Assembly: GCF_018860165.1 (NCBI RefSeq)
Contig: NZ_JAHKNG010000022.1
Coordinates: forward strand, 1 to 58,321
Length of the DNA: 58,321 nucleotides
Source: Paracoccus marinaquae
Lineage (GTDB): Bacteria; Pseudomonadota; Alphaproteobacteria; Rhodobacterales; Rhodobacteraceae
Direction of reading: 5' to 3'
Shown: in pieces, positions 34,641-43,993 of the stretch
Layout: every line of letters begins with the position of its first letter
Position numbering within the stretch: the stretch's first letter is position 1
Position numbers and translations under genes: made by a program
The notes under the pieces: generated by a model
The model's input: only the letters and a program-made list of their open reading frames with translations
Told to the model about the DNA's origin: nothing
Database searches by the model: none

Positions 34641-35375
34641 ATGGCCGCCGAAACCGCACAGGCCCTGACGACGGGCGGCGCCGATCAGCGGCCCCGCCAT
34701 GTCGCGATCATCATGGATGGCAATGGCCGCTGGGCGACCGAGCGTGGCTGGCCGCGTCTGGTCGGCCACCGCCGCGGCGCCGAACGGGTCAAGCAGATCG
34801 TCCGCGCCTGCCCCGACCTGGGGGTGAACTGGCTCACCGTCTATGCCTTCTCGACCGAGAACTGGAAGCGCTCGACCGAGGAAGTTCTGGGCCTGATGAA
34901 GATCTTCCGCCGCTATATCGAGCGCGAGGCCGAAGGCATGTCGGCCGAGGGCGTCAGATTGCGCTTCATCGGCGGACGCGAGCGGCTGGATCCCAAGCTG
35001 CAGGCGCTGATGGCCTCGATCGAGGCGCGCACGGCCGGAAATACCCGGCTGAACCTGACCGTGGCGATCAATTACGGCGGCCGGGACGAACTGGCCCGTG
35101 CGGCTGCGCGGCTGGCGCAGAAGGTCGCGCGGGGCGAGGTCGTCCAGCCGACCGAGGATGACCTGGCGGCCTGCCTCGACACCGCCGGCCATCCCGATCC
35201 GGATCTGGTCATCCGCACCTCGGGCGAAACCCGCGTCTCGAATTTCCTGCCCTGGCAGGCGGCCTATTCGGAATACGAGTTCACGCCGACCCTGTGGCCG
35301 GACTTCACCCCGGACCATCTGGCCGGGATCCTCGATCGTTTCGGTCTGCGCGAGCGCCGTTTCGGGGGCCTATGA
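34641..35375 (+). CDS. uppS: Isoprenyl transferase (undecaprenyl diphosphate synthase)
   Basis: A 244-residue cis-prenyltransferase making the C55 lipid carrier for peptidoglycan and polysaccharide. It has the active-site MDGNGRWATERG near residues 27-38, YAFSTENWKRS, NYGGRDELARAA, and the C-terminal RTSGETRVSNFLPWQAAYSE with the diphosphate-binding arginines. The ATG at 34641 follows TGAGGGGAAC. It overlaps cdsA by four bases. Confidence 0.95.
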   Translation: MAAETAQALTTGGADQRPRHVAIIMDGNGRWATERGWPRLVGHRRGAERVKQIVRACPDLGVNWLTVYAFSTENWKRSTEEVLGLMKIFRRYIEREAEGMSAEGVRLRFIGGRERLDPKLQALMASIEARTAGNTRLNLTVAINYGGRDELARAAARLAQKVARGEVVQPTEDDLAACLDTAGHPDPDLVIRTSGETRVSNFLPWQAAYSEYEFTPTLWPDFTPDHLAGILDRFGLRERRFGGL

Positions 35376-36223
35376 AGGCCGAGCCGCCGATCGCTCCGAA
35401 GCCGACCCTGCCCTCGGGGAAATGGGGGGATCTGTCACGCCGCATCGCCTCGACCGTGGTGCTGCTGGGCATCGGCCTGCTGCTGGCGCTGGCGACCGGG
35501 ATCTGGCTGCGGCTGGGGATGGCGCTGATCTCGGCGATCACCTTCTGGGAACTGGCCAGCATGACCGGCTGGCGCCATCCCGAGATGCATGTGACCGCGT
35601 TCGGGCGCTGGCGCCCGGTCGCGCTGGCGATCATCGCCGGGCTGTCGCAATTCGCGGCGCTGACCGTCTATCATCCGCTGGCCTGGCTGCTGCTGTTCCT
35701 GCCGATCCTGGCCGGGCTGCCCGGCGCCGCGGCCCGCGACCGCTGGAGCTATGCGCTCTTCGGCATGGCGATCCTGCTGGTCGCCTACGGCTTGGTCGAT
35801 TTCCGCGAGGCATATGGCCTGCCCTTCGTGCTGTGGCTGATGGGCATCGTGATCGTCTCGGATACGGCGGGCTATTTCTTCGGCCGCATTCTGGGCGGGC
35901 CGAAATTCTGGCCCGCGCTCAGCCCCAAGAAGACCTGGTCGGGCACCGTGGCCGGCTGGATCGGCGCGGCGATCCTCGGGGCGCTGCTGTGGCTGTCGGG
36001 GCATGGCGACGCGACGCTGATCTGGGTCTCGCCGCTGGTCTGTTTCGCCGGCCAGATGGGAGACATCGCCGAAAGCTGGCTGAAGCGGCGGGCAGGGGTC
36101 AAGGACAGCTCGAACCTGATTCCCGGCCATGGCGGCTTCATGGATCGTTTTGACGCAGTGACCGGCGCGGTTCTGGCCACCATGTTCATCGGATTCCTGA
36201 CCAGCCTGCCGGTGGTGAACTGA
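35372..36223 (+). CDS. cdsA: Phosphatidate cytidylyltransferase
   Basis: A 283-residue inner-membrane enzyme making CDP-diacylglycerol for all phospholipids. It has seven or so hydrophobic segments and the complete C-terminal signature: a serine-lysine-arginine start (SWLKRRAGVKDSSNLIPGHG) followed by GFMDRFD near residues 250-257. KKTWSGTVAG near 190 is also typical. Its ATG overlaps the uppS stop (ATGA), and dxr starts four bases after its stop. Confidence 0.95.
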   Translation: MKAEPPIAPKPTLPSGKWGDLSRRIASTVVLLGIGLLLALATGIWLRLGMALISAITFWELASMTGWRHPEMHVTAFGRWRPVALAIIAGLSQFAALTVYHPLAWLLLFLPILAGLPGAAARDRWSYALFGMAILLVAYGLVDFREAYGLPFVLWLMGIVIVSDTAGYFFGRILGGPKFWPALSPKKTWSGTVAGWIGAAILGALLWLSGHGDATLIWVSPLVCFAGQMGDIAESWLKRRAGVKDSSNLIPGHGGFMDRFDAVTGAVLATMFIGFLTSLPVVN

Positions 36224-36226
36224 GAC

Positions 36227-37384
36227 ATGCGACGCATCTCGATCTTCGGAGCGACCGGGTCGGTCGGCGCCAATGGTGTCGATCTGATCCGGCGTGCCGG
36301 CGGCGCGGACGCCTATGATGTCGTCGCGCTGACCGGCGGATGCAATATCGCCGGGCTTGCCGCCATGGCGCGCGAATTGCGCGCCGAGATCGCCGTGACC
36401 GCCCATGAGGACCGGATTGGCGATCTGCGCGAGGCGCTGAAGGGCAGCGGCGTCGAGGCGGCGGCAGGCGCGCAGGCCCTGGCCGAGGCCGCGGCGCGGC
36501 CCGCCGATTGGGTCCTGTCGGCGATCGTCGGTGCGGCGGGGCTGGTGCCCGGGCTGACGGCGCTGGCGCAGGGCGGCATCCTGGCGCTGGCCAACAAGGA
36601 ATCGCTGGTCTGCGCCGGCTCGCTGATCCATGCGGCGGCGCGGCGCAGCGGCGCCAGGGTTCTGCCGGTGGATTCCGAACATTCAGCCATTTTTCAGGCG
36701 CTTGACGGCGACCATCTGGACAGTGTCAAGGATGTGACCATCACCGCCTCGGGCGGCGCCTTCCGCGACTGGCCGCTGGAGCGGCTGGCGGCAGCGACGG
36801 TGGCCGAGGCCTCGACGCATCCCAACTGGGCGATGGGCCAGCGGATCACCATCGACAGTGCGTCGATGTTCAACAAGGCGATGGAAGTCATAGAGGCAAA
36901 GGAATTTTTCGGCCTCGGGGCAGATCAGATCAAGGTATTGGTGCATCCGGAATCGATCATCCACGCCATGGTCAGCCATGTCGATGGCGGCAGTATCGCG
37001 CATCTGGGTGCGCCCGACATGCGCCATGCCATCGGCTATGCGCTGAACTGGCCGGACCGCGCGCCGCTGCCGGTGGCGCCGCTGGATCTGGCGGCCCTTG
37101 GCAGCCTGACCTTCCGCGCGCCCGACGAGACCCGCTGGCCGGCGCTGCGGCTGGCGCGCGAGGTGATGGCGGCGGGGGGCATGGCCGGCGCGGTCTTCAA
37201 CGCCGCCAAGGAACAGGCGCTTGACGACTTCATCGCCGGGCGGATCGGGTTCACGCGCATGGCCCCGCAGGTCGAGGCGACGCTGGCCGCGCTGTCGGGG
37301 CAGGCCGGGTTCGGCGACGATCCCGCGGATCTCGAGACGGTTCTGCACTGGGACCGGGCCGCAAGACAGGAGGCCGCAGCATGA
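36227..37384 (+). CDS. dxr: 1-deoxy-D-xylulose 5-phosphate reductoisomerase
   Basis: A 385-residue NADPH enzyme of the MEP isoprenoid pathway, feeding uppS. It shows the nucleotide motif ISIFGATGSVGANGVDL at the N-terminus, ANKESLVCAGSLI, the metal/substrate loop VDSEHSAIFQAL near 147-158, and HPNWAMGQRITIDSASMFNK near 200. The substrate loop reads SGGAFR where SGGPFR is usual. Its stop overlaps the rseP start by four bases (ATGA). Confidence 0.95.
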   Translation: MRRISIFGATGSVGANGVDLIRRAGGADAYDVVALTGGCNIAGLAAMARELRAEIAVTAHEDRIGDLREALKGSGVEAAAGAQALAEAAARPADWVLSAIVGAAGLVPGLTALAQGGILALANKESLVCAGSLIHAAARRSGARVLPVDSEHSAIFQALDGDHLDSVKDVTITASGGAFRDWPLERLAAATVAEASTHPNWAMGQRITIDSASMFNKAMEVIEAKEFFGLGADQIKVLVHPESIIHAMVSHVDGGSIAHLGAPDMRHAIGYALNWPDRAPLPVAPLDLAALGSLTFRAPDETRWPALRLAREVMAAGGMAGAVFNAAKEQALDDFIAGRIGFTRMAPQVEATLAALSGQAGFGDDPADLETVLHWDRAARQEAAA

Positions 37385-38712
37385 GCGAACTGATCCCGCA
37401 ATTCGGTGGCACCCTGTGGACGCTGGCGGCCTTTGTCGTGGCGCTGGCGGTGATCGTCACCGTGCATGAATTCGGCCACTACATCGTCGGCCGCTGGTCG
37501 GGGATCCGGGCCGAGGTCTTCTCGGTCGGCTTCGGGCCGCGCCTCGCCGCGCGCCGGGACCGGCGCGGCACCCTGTGGCAGGTCGCGGCGATTCCGCTGG
37601 GCGGCTATGTCCGCTTTCTGGGTGATGACAACGCGGCCAGCGCGGGGCCCGGAAAGCCGGTCGATCCGGCGCTGCGGCGGCAGACCCTGACCGGGGCGCC
37701 GCTCTGGGCGCGGTTCTCGACGCTGCTGGCCGGGCCGGTCTTCAACTTCATCCTGTCGGTCCTGATCTTCGGCGGCTTCGCGCTGGTTCAGGGTCTGCCG
37801 ACCAGCCAGGTCACGGTCGGTGAGATCGCGCCCGCGCCGCCGGGGATCGTCAACGAATTGCGGCCGGGCGACCAGATTCTGGGGATCGGGGATCACCCGG
37901 TCAGGACCTGGGGCGATCTTGGCCGCGCCACGCAGGAACTGCCGATCGCCCCGCAGCAGGACTGGCGGGTGCTGCGGGATGATGCCGAAATCACGGTTCT
38001 CGGCCCCGATCCGATGCCGCCCCGCATCAGCGGCGTGGCCCCTCGCAGCGCGGCCGCCGATGCCGGGCTGAGGGCCGGCGACGTGGTGACCGGCATCGAC
38101 GGCCAGCCCATCACCCGCTTTACCCAGATGCGCGAGATGGTCGAGGCGGCAGAGGGTCAGCCGCTGCTGCTGGAAGTCTGGCGGCCGGGGGTGGGGGTGG
38201 CCAGCTATACGCTGGTCCCGAAGGAGCAGGACCTGCCCGCAGCCGAAGGGGGCTATGAGAAGCGCTGGCTGATCGGCGTGACCGGAGGCGACAGCTTCTT
38301 CACGCCGGCCACCCGTCGCGCCGGTCCCGTCGAGGCGCTGTGGCTGGGCATCACCCAGACCTGGAGCATCATCGCCTCGTCGCTGTCGGGGCTGTGGGCG
38401 ATGATCACCGGCCAGATCGGGGCCTGCAATCTGGGCGGCGCGATCTCGATCGCCGAAAGCACCGGGCAGGCCGCCAGCGCCGGCGGCGCCAGCTTCCTGT
38501 GGTGGATCGCGGTGCTGTCGGCGGCGATCGGCTTTCTGAACCTGCTGCCGATCCCGGTGCTGGATGGCGGGCATCTGATGTTCTACACTTGGGAGGCCAT
38601 CACCGGCCATCCGCCGTCGGACCGGGTCCTGAACCTGCTGACCGGGATCGGCATGGCCGCCGTGCTGTCGCTGATGATTTTCGGACTCACCAACGATCTT
38701 TTCTGCCCCTGA
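37381..38712 (+). CDS. rseP: RIP metalloprotease RseP (site-2 protease)
   Basis: A 443-residue inner-membrane zinc protease that cuts anti-sigma factors and leftover signal peptides within the membrane. His29, Glu30 and His33 (VHEFGH) bind and activate zinc; the third ligand is in LPIPVLDGGHLMF near the C-terminus. Two periplasmic PDZ domains lie between (the first around VNELRPGDQILGIGDHPV, the second around AADAGLRAGDVVTGIDGQPI). Four membrane segments are predicted. It lies between dxr and bamA, the usual order. Confidence 0.95.
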   Translation: MSELIPQFGGTLWTLAAFVVALAVIVTVHEFGHYIVGRWSGIRAEVFSVGFGPRLAARRDRRGTLWQVAAIPLGGYVRFLGDDNAASAGPGKPVDPALRRQTLTGAPLWARFSTLLAGPVFNFILSVLIFGGFALVQGLPTSQVTVGEIAPAPPGIVNELRPGDQILGIGDHPVRTWGDLGRATQELPIAPQQDWRVLRDDAEITVLGPDPMPPRISGVAPRSAAADAGLRAGDVVTGIDGQPITRFTQMREMVEAAEGQPLLLEVWRPGVGVASYTLVPKEQDLPAAEGGYEKRWLIGVTGGDSFFTPATRRAGPVEALWLGITQTWSIIASSLSGLWAMITGQIGACNLGGAISIAESTGQAASAGGASFLWWIAVLSAAIGFLNLLPIPVLDGGHLMFYTWEAITGHPPSDRVLNLLTGIGMAAVLSLMIFGLTNDLFCP

Positions 38713-38726
38713 GCCGCGATGCGCTT

Positions 38727-38755
38727 TTGACAGTCAGTCCGGTTTGAGGCACAAC
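38727..38755 (+). promoter_or_regulatory. Candidate bamA promoter
   Basis: A perfect TTGACA (38727-38732) is followed after 17 bases by CACAAC (38750-38755), a weak -10. A GGCGCC inverted repeat just downstream would lie in the leader before the bamA start at 38814. It could give bamA-skp extra transcription beyond the upstream operon. Confidence 0.4.
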
Positions 38756-38813
38756 CTTACCCCAAAAGAAGGCGCCGGCAGGGCGCCGGGCAGGCTTGAA
38801 AAGAGGGGCAGCG

Positions 38814-41114
38814 ATGACACGGAAACTGGGCAGTAGCGCCGTCGCGCTGATGACGGCACTGACGATCTCGGTCCCGGCGGGGCTGTTGCTTCCGCAAGTG
38901 GCGGCGGCATATGTGTTCAACGACGTGCGGATCGAGGGCGCGCAGCGGGTCGAAGCCGCGACCATCCTCTCTTACGCGGATATTGCGCGCGGGCAGGATG
39001 TCTCGGCCGGCGAGTTGAACGACGCGGTGCAGCGCCTGCAGAATTCCGGCCTCTTCGAGACGGTCGAGATCGAGCCGCGCGGCGGACTTCTGGTCATCCG
39101 GGTCAGCGAATTCCCGACCATCAATCAGGTCAGTTTCGAGGGCAACCGCAGGATCAAGGACGAGGAACTGGCGCAGATCGCCAAAAGCCAGTCGCGCCGC
39201 ACCTATCAGCCCGCGCAGGCGCTTGAGGATGCCCGCACCATCGCCGAGGTTTATGCAAGCCAGGGCCGTCTGGCCGCTCGCGTCGATCCCAAGATCATCC
39301 GTCGCAGCGAGAACCGGGTCGATCTGGTCTTCGAGATCCGCGAAGGCGACGTGACCGAGATCGAGCGCATCAGCTTTACCGGCAACCGTGCCTTCAGCGA
39401 TTACCGCCTTCGGCAGGTGCTGGAGACGAAACAGGCCGGCCTTCTGCGCACCTTCATCCGCGCCGACACCTTCGCGGCAGAGCGGATTCCGCTGGATGAA
39501 CAGCTGCTGACCGATTTCTACCGCTCGCGCGGGTACGCGGATTTCAAGGTTCAGGCGGTCGCGCCCGAGATCGCCCGCGAACGGGATGCCTTCTACATCA
39601 CCTTCAATATTCAGGAAGGTCCGCGCTATCGGTTCGCCAGCGTCAACACGGTATCCGAGATCGCCGGCGTCGATGCCGCGCCCTTCGCGGCCCAGAACCG
39701 CGTGCGCCGGGGCGAAGTCTACAACCCCGCCGTCATCGACAACACCATCCGCCGGATGGAGACCGTGGCGATCCAGGAGGGGCTGAACTTCGTCAATATC
39801 GAGCCGCGCATCACCCGCAACGCCTCGAACCAGACGCTGGATCTGACCTTCGTGCTGGCGCGCGGCCCGCGCATCTTCGTCGAGCGGATCGATATCGAAG
39901 GTAATACCACCACGCTTGACGAGGTGATCCGGCGCCAGTTCACCACCGTCGAGGGCGACCCGTTCAACCCGCGCGAGATCCGCAACGCCGCCGAACGCAT
40001 CCGCGCTCTGGGATATTTCGCGGATGCTCAGGTCCAAAGCCGGCAGGGCAGCAGCCAGGAACAGGTCATCGTCGATGTGAACGTCGAGGAACAGCCGACC
40101 GGTTCGCTGTCCTTCGGCGCCTCGTACGGGGTCGGCACCGGGGTCGGCGTGAACGCCTCGCTGAACGAGACGAACTTCCTTGGTCGCGGCCAGACGCTCG
40201 GGATAACGCTGTCCACCGCCGATGGCGACCAGCAGGCCTCGGTCAATTTCATCGAGCCTTACTTCCTTGGCCGTGACCTGCGTTTCCGCTTCAACACCTG
40301 GTACAGCGCCACCGAGCAGTGGAATTCGGATTACGACACCCGCAGCGTCGGGATCGCGCCCTCGGTCGAGTTTCCGATCTCGGCGAATGGCCGTCTGGAA
40401 CTGCGCTATCTGCTGAGCCAGGACAAGCTGAGCGACGTTCCCTCGGACAGTTCTGTCATCCTGCAGCGCGAGGAGGGCGAGCGGACGACCTCGGCCTTGG
40501 GCTATTCCTACCGCTGGGATACGCGGATCACCGGTCTGGATCCTCTGACCAGTTACAAGCTGCAGTTCTCGCAGGATTTCGCCGGGCTCGGCGGGGATGT
40601 GAAAAGCGTCACCACCACGGCGCTGGCCGGGATCGAAAGCAACGCCTGGCGCGAAAACGTGGTCTTCCGGGCCGAGCTCGAGGGCGGTGCCGTGGTCGGC
40701 TATGACGATTATGAAACCTGGCTGCTCGGGCGCTTCCGTGCCGGCACCAAGGTTCGCGGCTTCGAGCCCAACGGCATTGGCCCGCGCGACCTGACCGCTC
40801 CGAACGAGGACGCGCTTGGCGGCAACTACTACTGGGCGCTGCGGGCAGAGACGCAGTTCCCCCTCGGGTTGCCCGAGGAATACGGGATCAGCGGCGGCCT
40901 CTTCGCCGATGCCGGCTCGATCTGGGGGCTGGACGATATCCAGGGCGACAGCGGCCCGGTGGATGACGGCATGCATGTGCGTGCGGCCATCGGCGCATCG
41001 ATCTTCTGGACGACCCCGATCGGCCCGCTGCGGTTCAACTTCTCGAAGGCGGTGCTGAAGGAAGACTATGACGAGGAACAGAACTTCGACCTGACGATCT
41101 CGACGAGGTTCTGA
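38814..41114 (+). CDS. bamA: Outer membrane protein assembly factor BamA
   Basis: A 766-residue outer-membrane Omp85 protein that inserts beta-barrel proteins. A signal peptide (about 30 residues, ending AAA/Y) is followed by five POTRA domains to about residue 420 (first: VFNDVRIEGAQRVEAATILS) and a 16-stranded barrel with the lid-lock motif VRGFEPNGIGPRD near 645. The last strand ends in phenylalanine (DLTISTRF), the assembly signal. The ATG at 38814 has AGGGG upstream. Its stop overlaps the skp start by one base (TGATG). Confidence 0.96.
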   Translation: MTRKLGSSAVALMTALTISVPAGLLLPQVAAAYVFNDVRIEGAQRVEAATILSYADIARGQDVSAGELNDAVQRLQNSGLFETVEIEPRGGLLVIRVSEFPTINQVSFEGNRRIKDEELAQIAKSQSRRTYQPAQALEDARTIAEVYASQGRLAARVDPKIIRRSENRVDLVFEIREGDVTEIERISFTGNRAFSDYRLRQVLETKQAGLLRTFIRADTFAAERIPLDEQLLTDFYRSRGYADFKVQAVAPEIARERDAFYITFNIQEGPRYRFASVNTVSEIAGVDAAPFAAQNRVRRGEVYNPAVIDNTIRRMETVAIQEGLNFVNIEPRITRNASNQTLDLTFVLARGPRIFVERIDIEGNTTTLDEVIRRQFTTVEGDPFNPREIRNAAERIRALGYFADAQVQSRQGSSQEQVIVDVNVEEQPTGSLSFGASYGVGTGVGVNASLNETNFLGRGQTLGITLSTADGDQQASVNFIEPYFLGRDLRFRFNTWYSATEQWNSDYDTRSVGIAPSVEFPISANGRLELRYLLSQDKLSDVPSDSSVILQREEGERTTSALGYSYRWDTRITGLDPLTSYKLQFSQDFAGLGGDVKSVTTTALAGIESNAWRENVVFRAELEGGAVVGYDDYETWLLGRFRAGTKVRGFEPNGIGPRDLTAPNEDALGGNYYWALRAETQFPLGLPEEYGISGGLFADAGSIWGLDDIQGDSGPVDDGMHVRAAIGASIFWTTPIGPLRFNFSKAVLKEDYDEEQNFDLTISTRF

Positions 41115-41791
41115 TGCGGCGGATACTGGCGCGGGGCGTGCTGCTTGTGCTGCTGGCCGCGCCTGTTTCCGCCCTGTCGCAAACGACCGAACCGCCCCCC
41201 GCGCTGCCGGACCTCGAACAGCCGGTGGTCGAACCCGAAGCGGGGGCCGATGCGGCGCCTGCTGACGGGGCAATACCCAATCGCACCATCGAGACCGGGG
41301 CGGATGCACCGCGCATGGCCGAGGCGCCGCTTCTGACCGTCGATCAGGAACGGTTGTTCCTCGAATCCGCCTGGGGCCGGCGCGCGCAGAGCGCGCTTGA
41401 GGAAAAGGGCAGGAAGATCGCCGAGGAGAACGAAACCCTGGCCGAACAGCTTTCGGCCGAGGAGGCCAAGCTGACCGAGCAGCGCGCGACGCTGGACCCG
41501 GCCGAATTCCGCAAGCTGGCCGAGGCGTTCGACAGCCGCGCCACCACGATCCGGCGCGAAAGGGCGCAGGCGGTGCAGGATCTGAACACGGCCGCGGATG
41601 CCGACCGGACGGCCTTTTATCAGGCGGCCCTGCCGATCATGGGCGAGATGATGCAGGAACGCGGCGCGGTTGCGGTGCTGGATCTGCGTACGGTCTTCGT
41701 TTCGCTGGATGCGATCGACATCACCTCCGACCTGGTGCGGCGGCTTGACGACCGGTTGGGGGATGGCACGACCGGGGGCGGCGGGAACTGA
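41114..41791 (+). CDS. OmpH/Skp-family periplasmic chaperone
   Basis: A 225-residue secreted protein: signal peptide (RRILARGVLLVLLAAPVSAL), a proline-, alanine- and glutamate-rich linker of about 55 residues, then the Skp/OmpH helical-arm domain (LFLESAWGRRAQSALEEKGR onwards, long coiled coil) and the C-terminal GAVAVLDLRTVFVSLDAIDI. It holds unfolded outer-membrane proteins for BamA. The linker is longer than in E. coli Skp. It is coupled to bamA. Its stop touches the stop of the convergent nucleoside hydrolase, so the usual fabZ-lpxA continuation is absent here. Confidence 0.87.
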   Translation: MRRILARGVLLVLLAAPVSALSQTTEPPPALPDLEQPVVEPEAGADAAPADGAIPNRTIETGADAPRMAEAPLLTVDQERLFLESAWGRRAQSALEEKGRKIAEENETLAEQLSAEEAKLTEQRATLDPAEFRKLAEAFDSRATTIRRERAQAVQDLNTAADADRTAFYQAALPIMGEMMQERGAVAVLDLRTVFVSLDAIDITSDLVRRLDDRLGDGTTGGGGN

Positions 41792-42730
41792 TCAGGGCAG
41801 CCGGGCCAGACGCTCGCTCAGCAGGGCAAACAGGCCGTCGCGCTGCAGGTTCCGGATGAACAGGGCATTGGCCGGCCGGCCACTGACCCGCCACCAGTCG
41901 GCCACGGTCATGCCGGTGGTGAACTCGCCACGGGTTTCGATCTCGACATTGATCTCGCGGCCGTCGAACAGGTCGGGGCGGATCAGCCAGGCGATGGTGC
42001 AGGGATCGTGCAATGGTGCGCCGAGGCTGCCATATTTCTCCTTGTCGAAGCGTTCGAAGAAATCGGTCCAGCTGGCGATGGCGGATCCACAGCGACCGGG
42101 CAGGCGCCGCATCGCCTCGACCCAGTCGCGCGAGGTCAGCGCCTGATGGGTGGCATCCAGCGGCAGCACCACCAGCGGTGCGCCCGCATCGAAAACGATC
42201 TTTGCGGCCTCGGGGTCGACATGGATATTGAACTCGGATGCAGGTGTGATGTTGCCGACCTCGAAATAGGCCCCGCCCATCAGCACGATCCGTTCGACCC
42301 GCGCGACGATGTCGGGGGCGCGCTGGAAGGCGCTGGCAATGTTGGTCAGTGGCCCGATCGGGACCAGGGTGACGCTGCCCGCCGGTTCGCGGCGCAGGCG
42401 GTCGATGATGAAATCCACCGCGTGCCGGTCCTGCAACGGCATCGCCGGGGCGGGCAGGTCGATCCCGTCCAGCCCGGTCTTGCCATGCACATGCTCGGCG
42501 GTGACCAGCCTGCGCGCCAGAGGCGCATCGCTGCCGGCAAAGACCGGCACGTCCACCCGTCCGGCCAGTTCCAGTATCTTGCGGGCATTCAGCTGCGTCA
42601 GCGCCAGCGGCACGTTGCCCGCCACTGCGGTCACGCCCAGCACTTCCAGTTCCGGGCTGGCCAGCGCCAGCAAGATCGCCACGGCGTCGTCCTGACCCGG
42701 ATCGGTGTCGATGATGATCTTGCGTTTCAC
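41792..42730 (-). CDS. Inosine/uridine-preferring nucleoside hydrolase
   Basis: A 312-residue calcium-dependent hydrolase splitting ribonucleosides into base and ribose. The N-terminal IIIDTDPGQDDAVAILLAL is the family metal site; VTLVPIGPLTNIASAFQ, VLMGGAYFEVGNITPASEFN and the late LHDPCTIAWLI complete it. The start is GTG at 42730 with AGGAGA seven bases upstream. Substrate preference is unclear. It stands alone on the minus strand, downstream of an iron-binding-protein gene with a strong terminator between. Confidence 0.92.
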   Translation of the reverse strand: MKRKIIIDTDPGQDDAVAILLALASPELEVLGVTAVAGNVPLALTQLNARKILELAGRVDVPVFAGSDAPLARRLVTAEHVHGKTGLDGIDLPAPAMPLQDRHAVDFIIDRLRREPAGSVTLVPIGPLTNIASAFQRAPDIVARVERIVLMGGAYFEVGNITPASEFNIHVDPEAAKIVFDAGAPLVVLPLDATHQALTSRDWVEAMRRLPGRCGSAIASWTDFFERFDKEKYGSLGAPLHDPCTIAWLIRPDLFDGREINVEIETRGEFTTGMTVADWWRVSGRPANALFIRNLQRDGLFALLSERLARLP

Positions 42731-42773
42731 GGCGGTCTCCTGGTTCCCTGCGGCCTTTCTGGGCGGCCATGAA

Positions 42774-42804
42774 AAAGGGCGCAAGCCCGAAGGCTGCGCC
42801 CTTT
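42774..42804 (-). terminator. Rho-independent terminator of the iron-binding-protein gene
   Basis: AAAGGGCGC (42774-42782) and GCGCCCTTT (42796-42804) with an inner AGCC/GGCT pairing form a long stem; the minus-strand transcript ends in a run of T. It lies 64 bases after the stop of the gene at 42868 and shields the nucleoside hydrolase gene. Confidence 0.85.
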
Positions 42805-42867
42805 CCTTGCGAATGCCGATCCGCTGGGGATTGCGGGCCGTCCGCGCCCGCGTCCCTGCGGCAAGGC

Positions 42868-43866
42868 TCAGCCGTCGAAGTTCACTTGCTCGATCAGCGT
42901 CAGCGCCTCGGGGCGCAGTTTCGAGATCTCACTCAGCGAGACGCTGTCGGGCGTGAACGCACCCCAGCTTGCGACCAGTTCGGACCGCTCGACATGATCC
43001 GAGACCGGGAATTCGCTGTTGGTCTCGGCATAGATCTTCTGGGCCTCGTCGCTGACCAGGAAATCCATCAGCTGCTGCGCGGCTTCCTTGTTCGGCGCCG
43101 ATGCGGTCATCGCCACGCCCGAGACGTTCACATGCGTGCCGCCGCCTTCGAAGGTCGGGAAGACGATGCGGACCGATTCGGCCCATTGCTTCTGCTCGTC
43201 ATCCTTCAGCATCGCGCCCATGTAATAGGTATTGCCAAGGCTGATGTCGCACTGGCCGGCCCAGATCGCCTTGACCTGATCGCGGTCGCCGCCCTCGGGT
43301 TTCCGCGCCAGATTGGCCTTCAGGCCTTCCAGCCATGCCTTGGTCGCGTCTGCGCCGTGATGGGCCAGATAGGCGGCGGTCAGGGCGACGTTGTAATCAT
43401 TGGTGAAGGACCGGGTGCAGATGCGGCCCTTCCATTTCGGATCGGCCAGATCCTCATAGGTCGTCACCTCGCCATCGGCCACGCGCTCCTTGCTGGCATA
43501 GACGATCCGCGCGCGGGTGGTCAGGCCGAACCAGTTGCGGTCGGCATCGCGCAGCGTCTCGGGCACGACGTTGAGCGACTCGGCCTCGACCGTCTGGGTG
43601 ACGCCGGCATTCTTCAGCTCGCCCAGGCGCGCGACATCGACCGTCATCACCAAATCGGCGGGGCTGCGATCGCCTTCGGCCTGCAACCGCTCGACCATGC
43701 CCTTGTCGACGAAGGCGGTGTTGACGGTGATGCCGGTCTGGGCCGTGAAGGCATCGGTCAGCGGCTTCAGCAGTTCGGGCTGACGGTGCGAATAGACATT
43801 CACCTCCTGGGCCAGAACCGGCAGGGCCGTCGCGCTCATCAGCGACGCAAGAATGAGGGCACGCAT
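42868..43866 (-). CDS. Fe(3+) ABC transporter substrate-binding protein (FbpA/FutA type)
   Basis: A 332-residue periplasmic ferric-ion binding protein. The signal peptide (MRALILASLMSATALPVLA) precedes QEVNVYSHRQPELLKPLTDA, typical of the family. Iron ligands include the tyrosine pair in LGNTYYMGAML near residue 215 and the early YSHRQ. The ATG at 43866 has AAAGGAG upstream. No FbpB permease or FbpC ATPase gene is adjacent, so it is an orphan. A specific iron regulator site was looked for in 43867-43993 but not recognised. Confidence 0.9.
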   Translation of the reverse strand: MRALILASLMSATALPVLAQEVNVYSHRQPELLKPLTDAFTAQTGITVNTAFVDKGMVERLQAEGDRSPADLVMTVDVARLGELKNAGVTQTVEAESLNVVPETLRDADRNWFGLTTRARIVYASKERVADGEVTTYEDLADPKWKGRICTRSFTNDYNVALTAAYLAHHGADATKAWLEGLKANLARKPEGGDRDQVKAIWAGQCDISLGNTYYMGAMLKDDEQKQWAESVRIVFPTFEGGGTHVNVSGVAMTASAPNKEAAQQLMDFLVSDEAQKIYAETNSEFPVSDHVERSELVASWGAFTPDSVSLSEISKLRPEALTLIEQVNFDG

Positions 43867-43993
43867 GGTTGACTCCTTTGATAAGAATTCCGGCCATTTC
43901 TGGCAGTGCCGTTCCCTCAGGTCAATATCAGAGGGAATAAATCGGAGATCACGGCCGATTGACCGCCCCGCCGCGCCGCGCTAGGGCGCGGCC

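Noticed and set aside
38757..41309. 850-codon minus-strand frame opposite bamA
   Set aside because: Antisense shadow of an unmistakable bamA; low-complexity translation without any family likeness.
43867..43993. Iron-responsive operator before the ferric binding protein
   Set aside because: A partial palindrome around TCTGATATTGACCTGA was noted, but it is too imperfect to assign to Fur, Irr or RirA.
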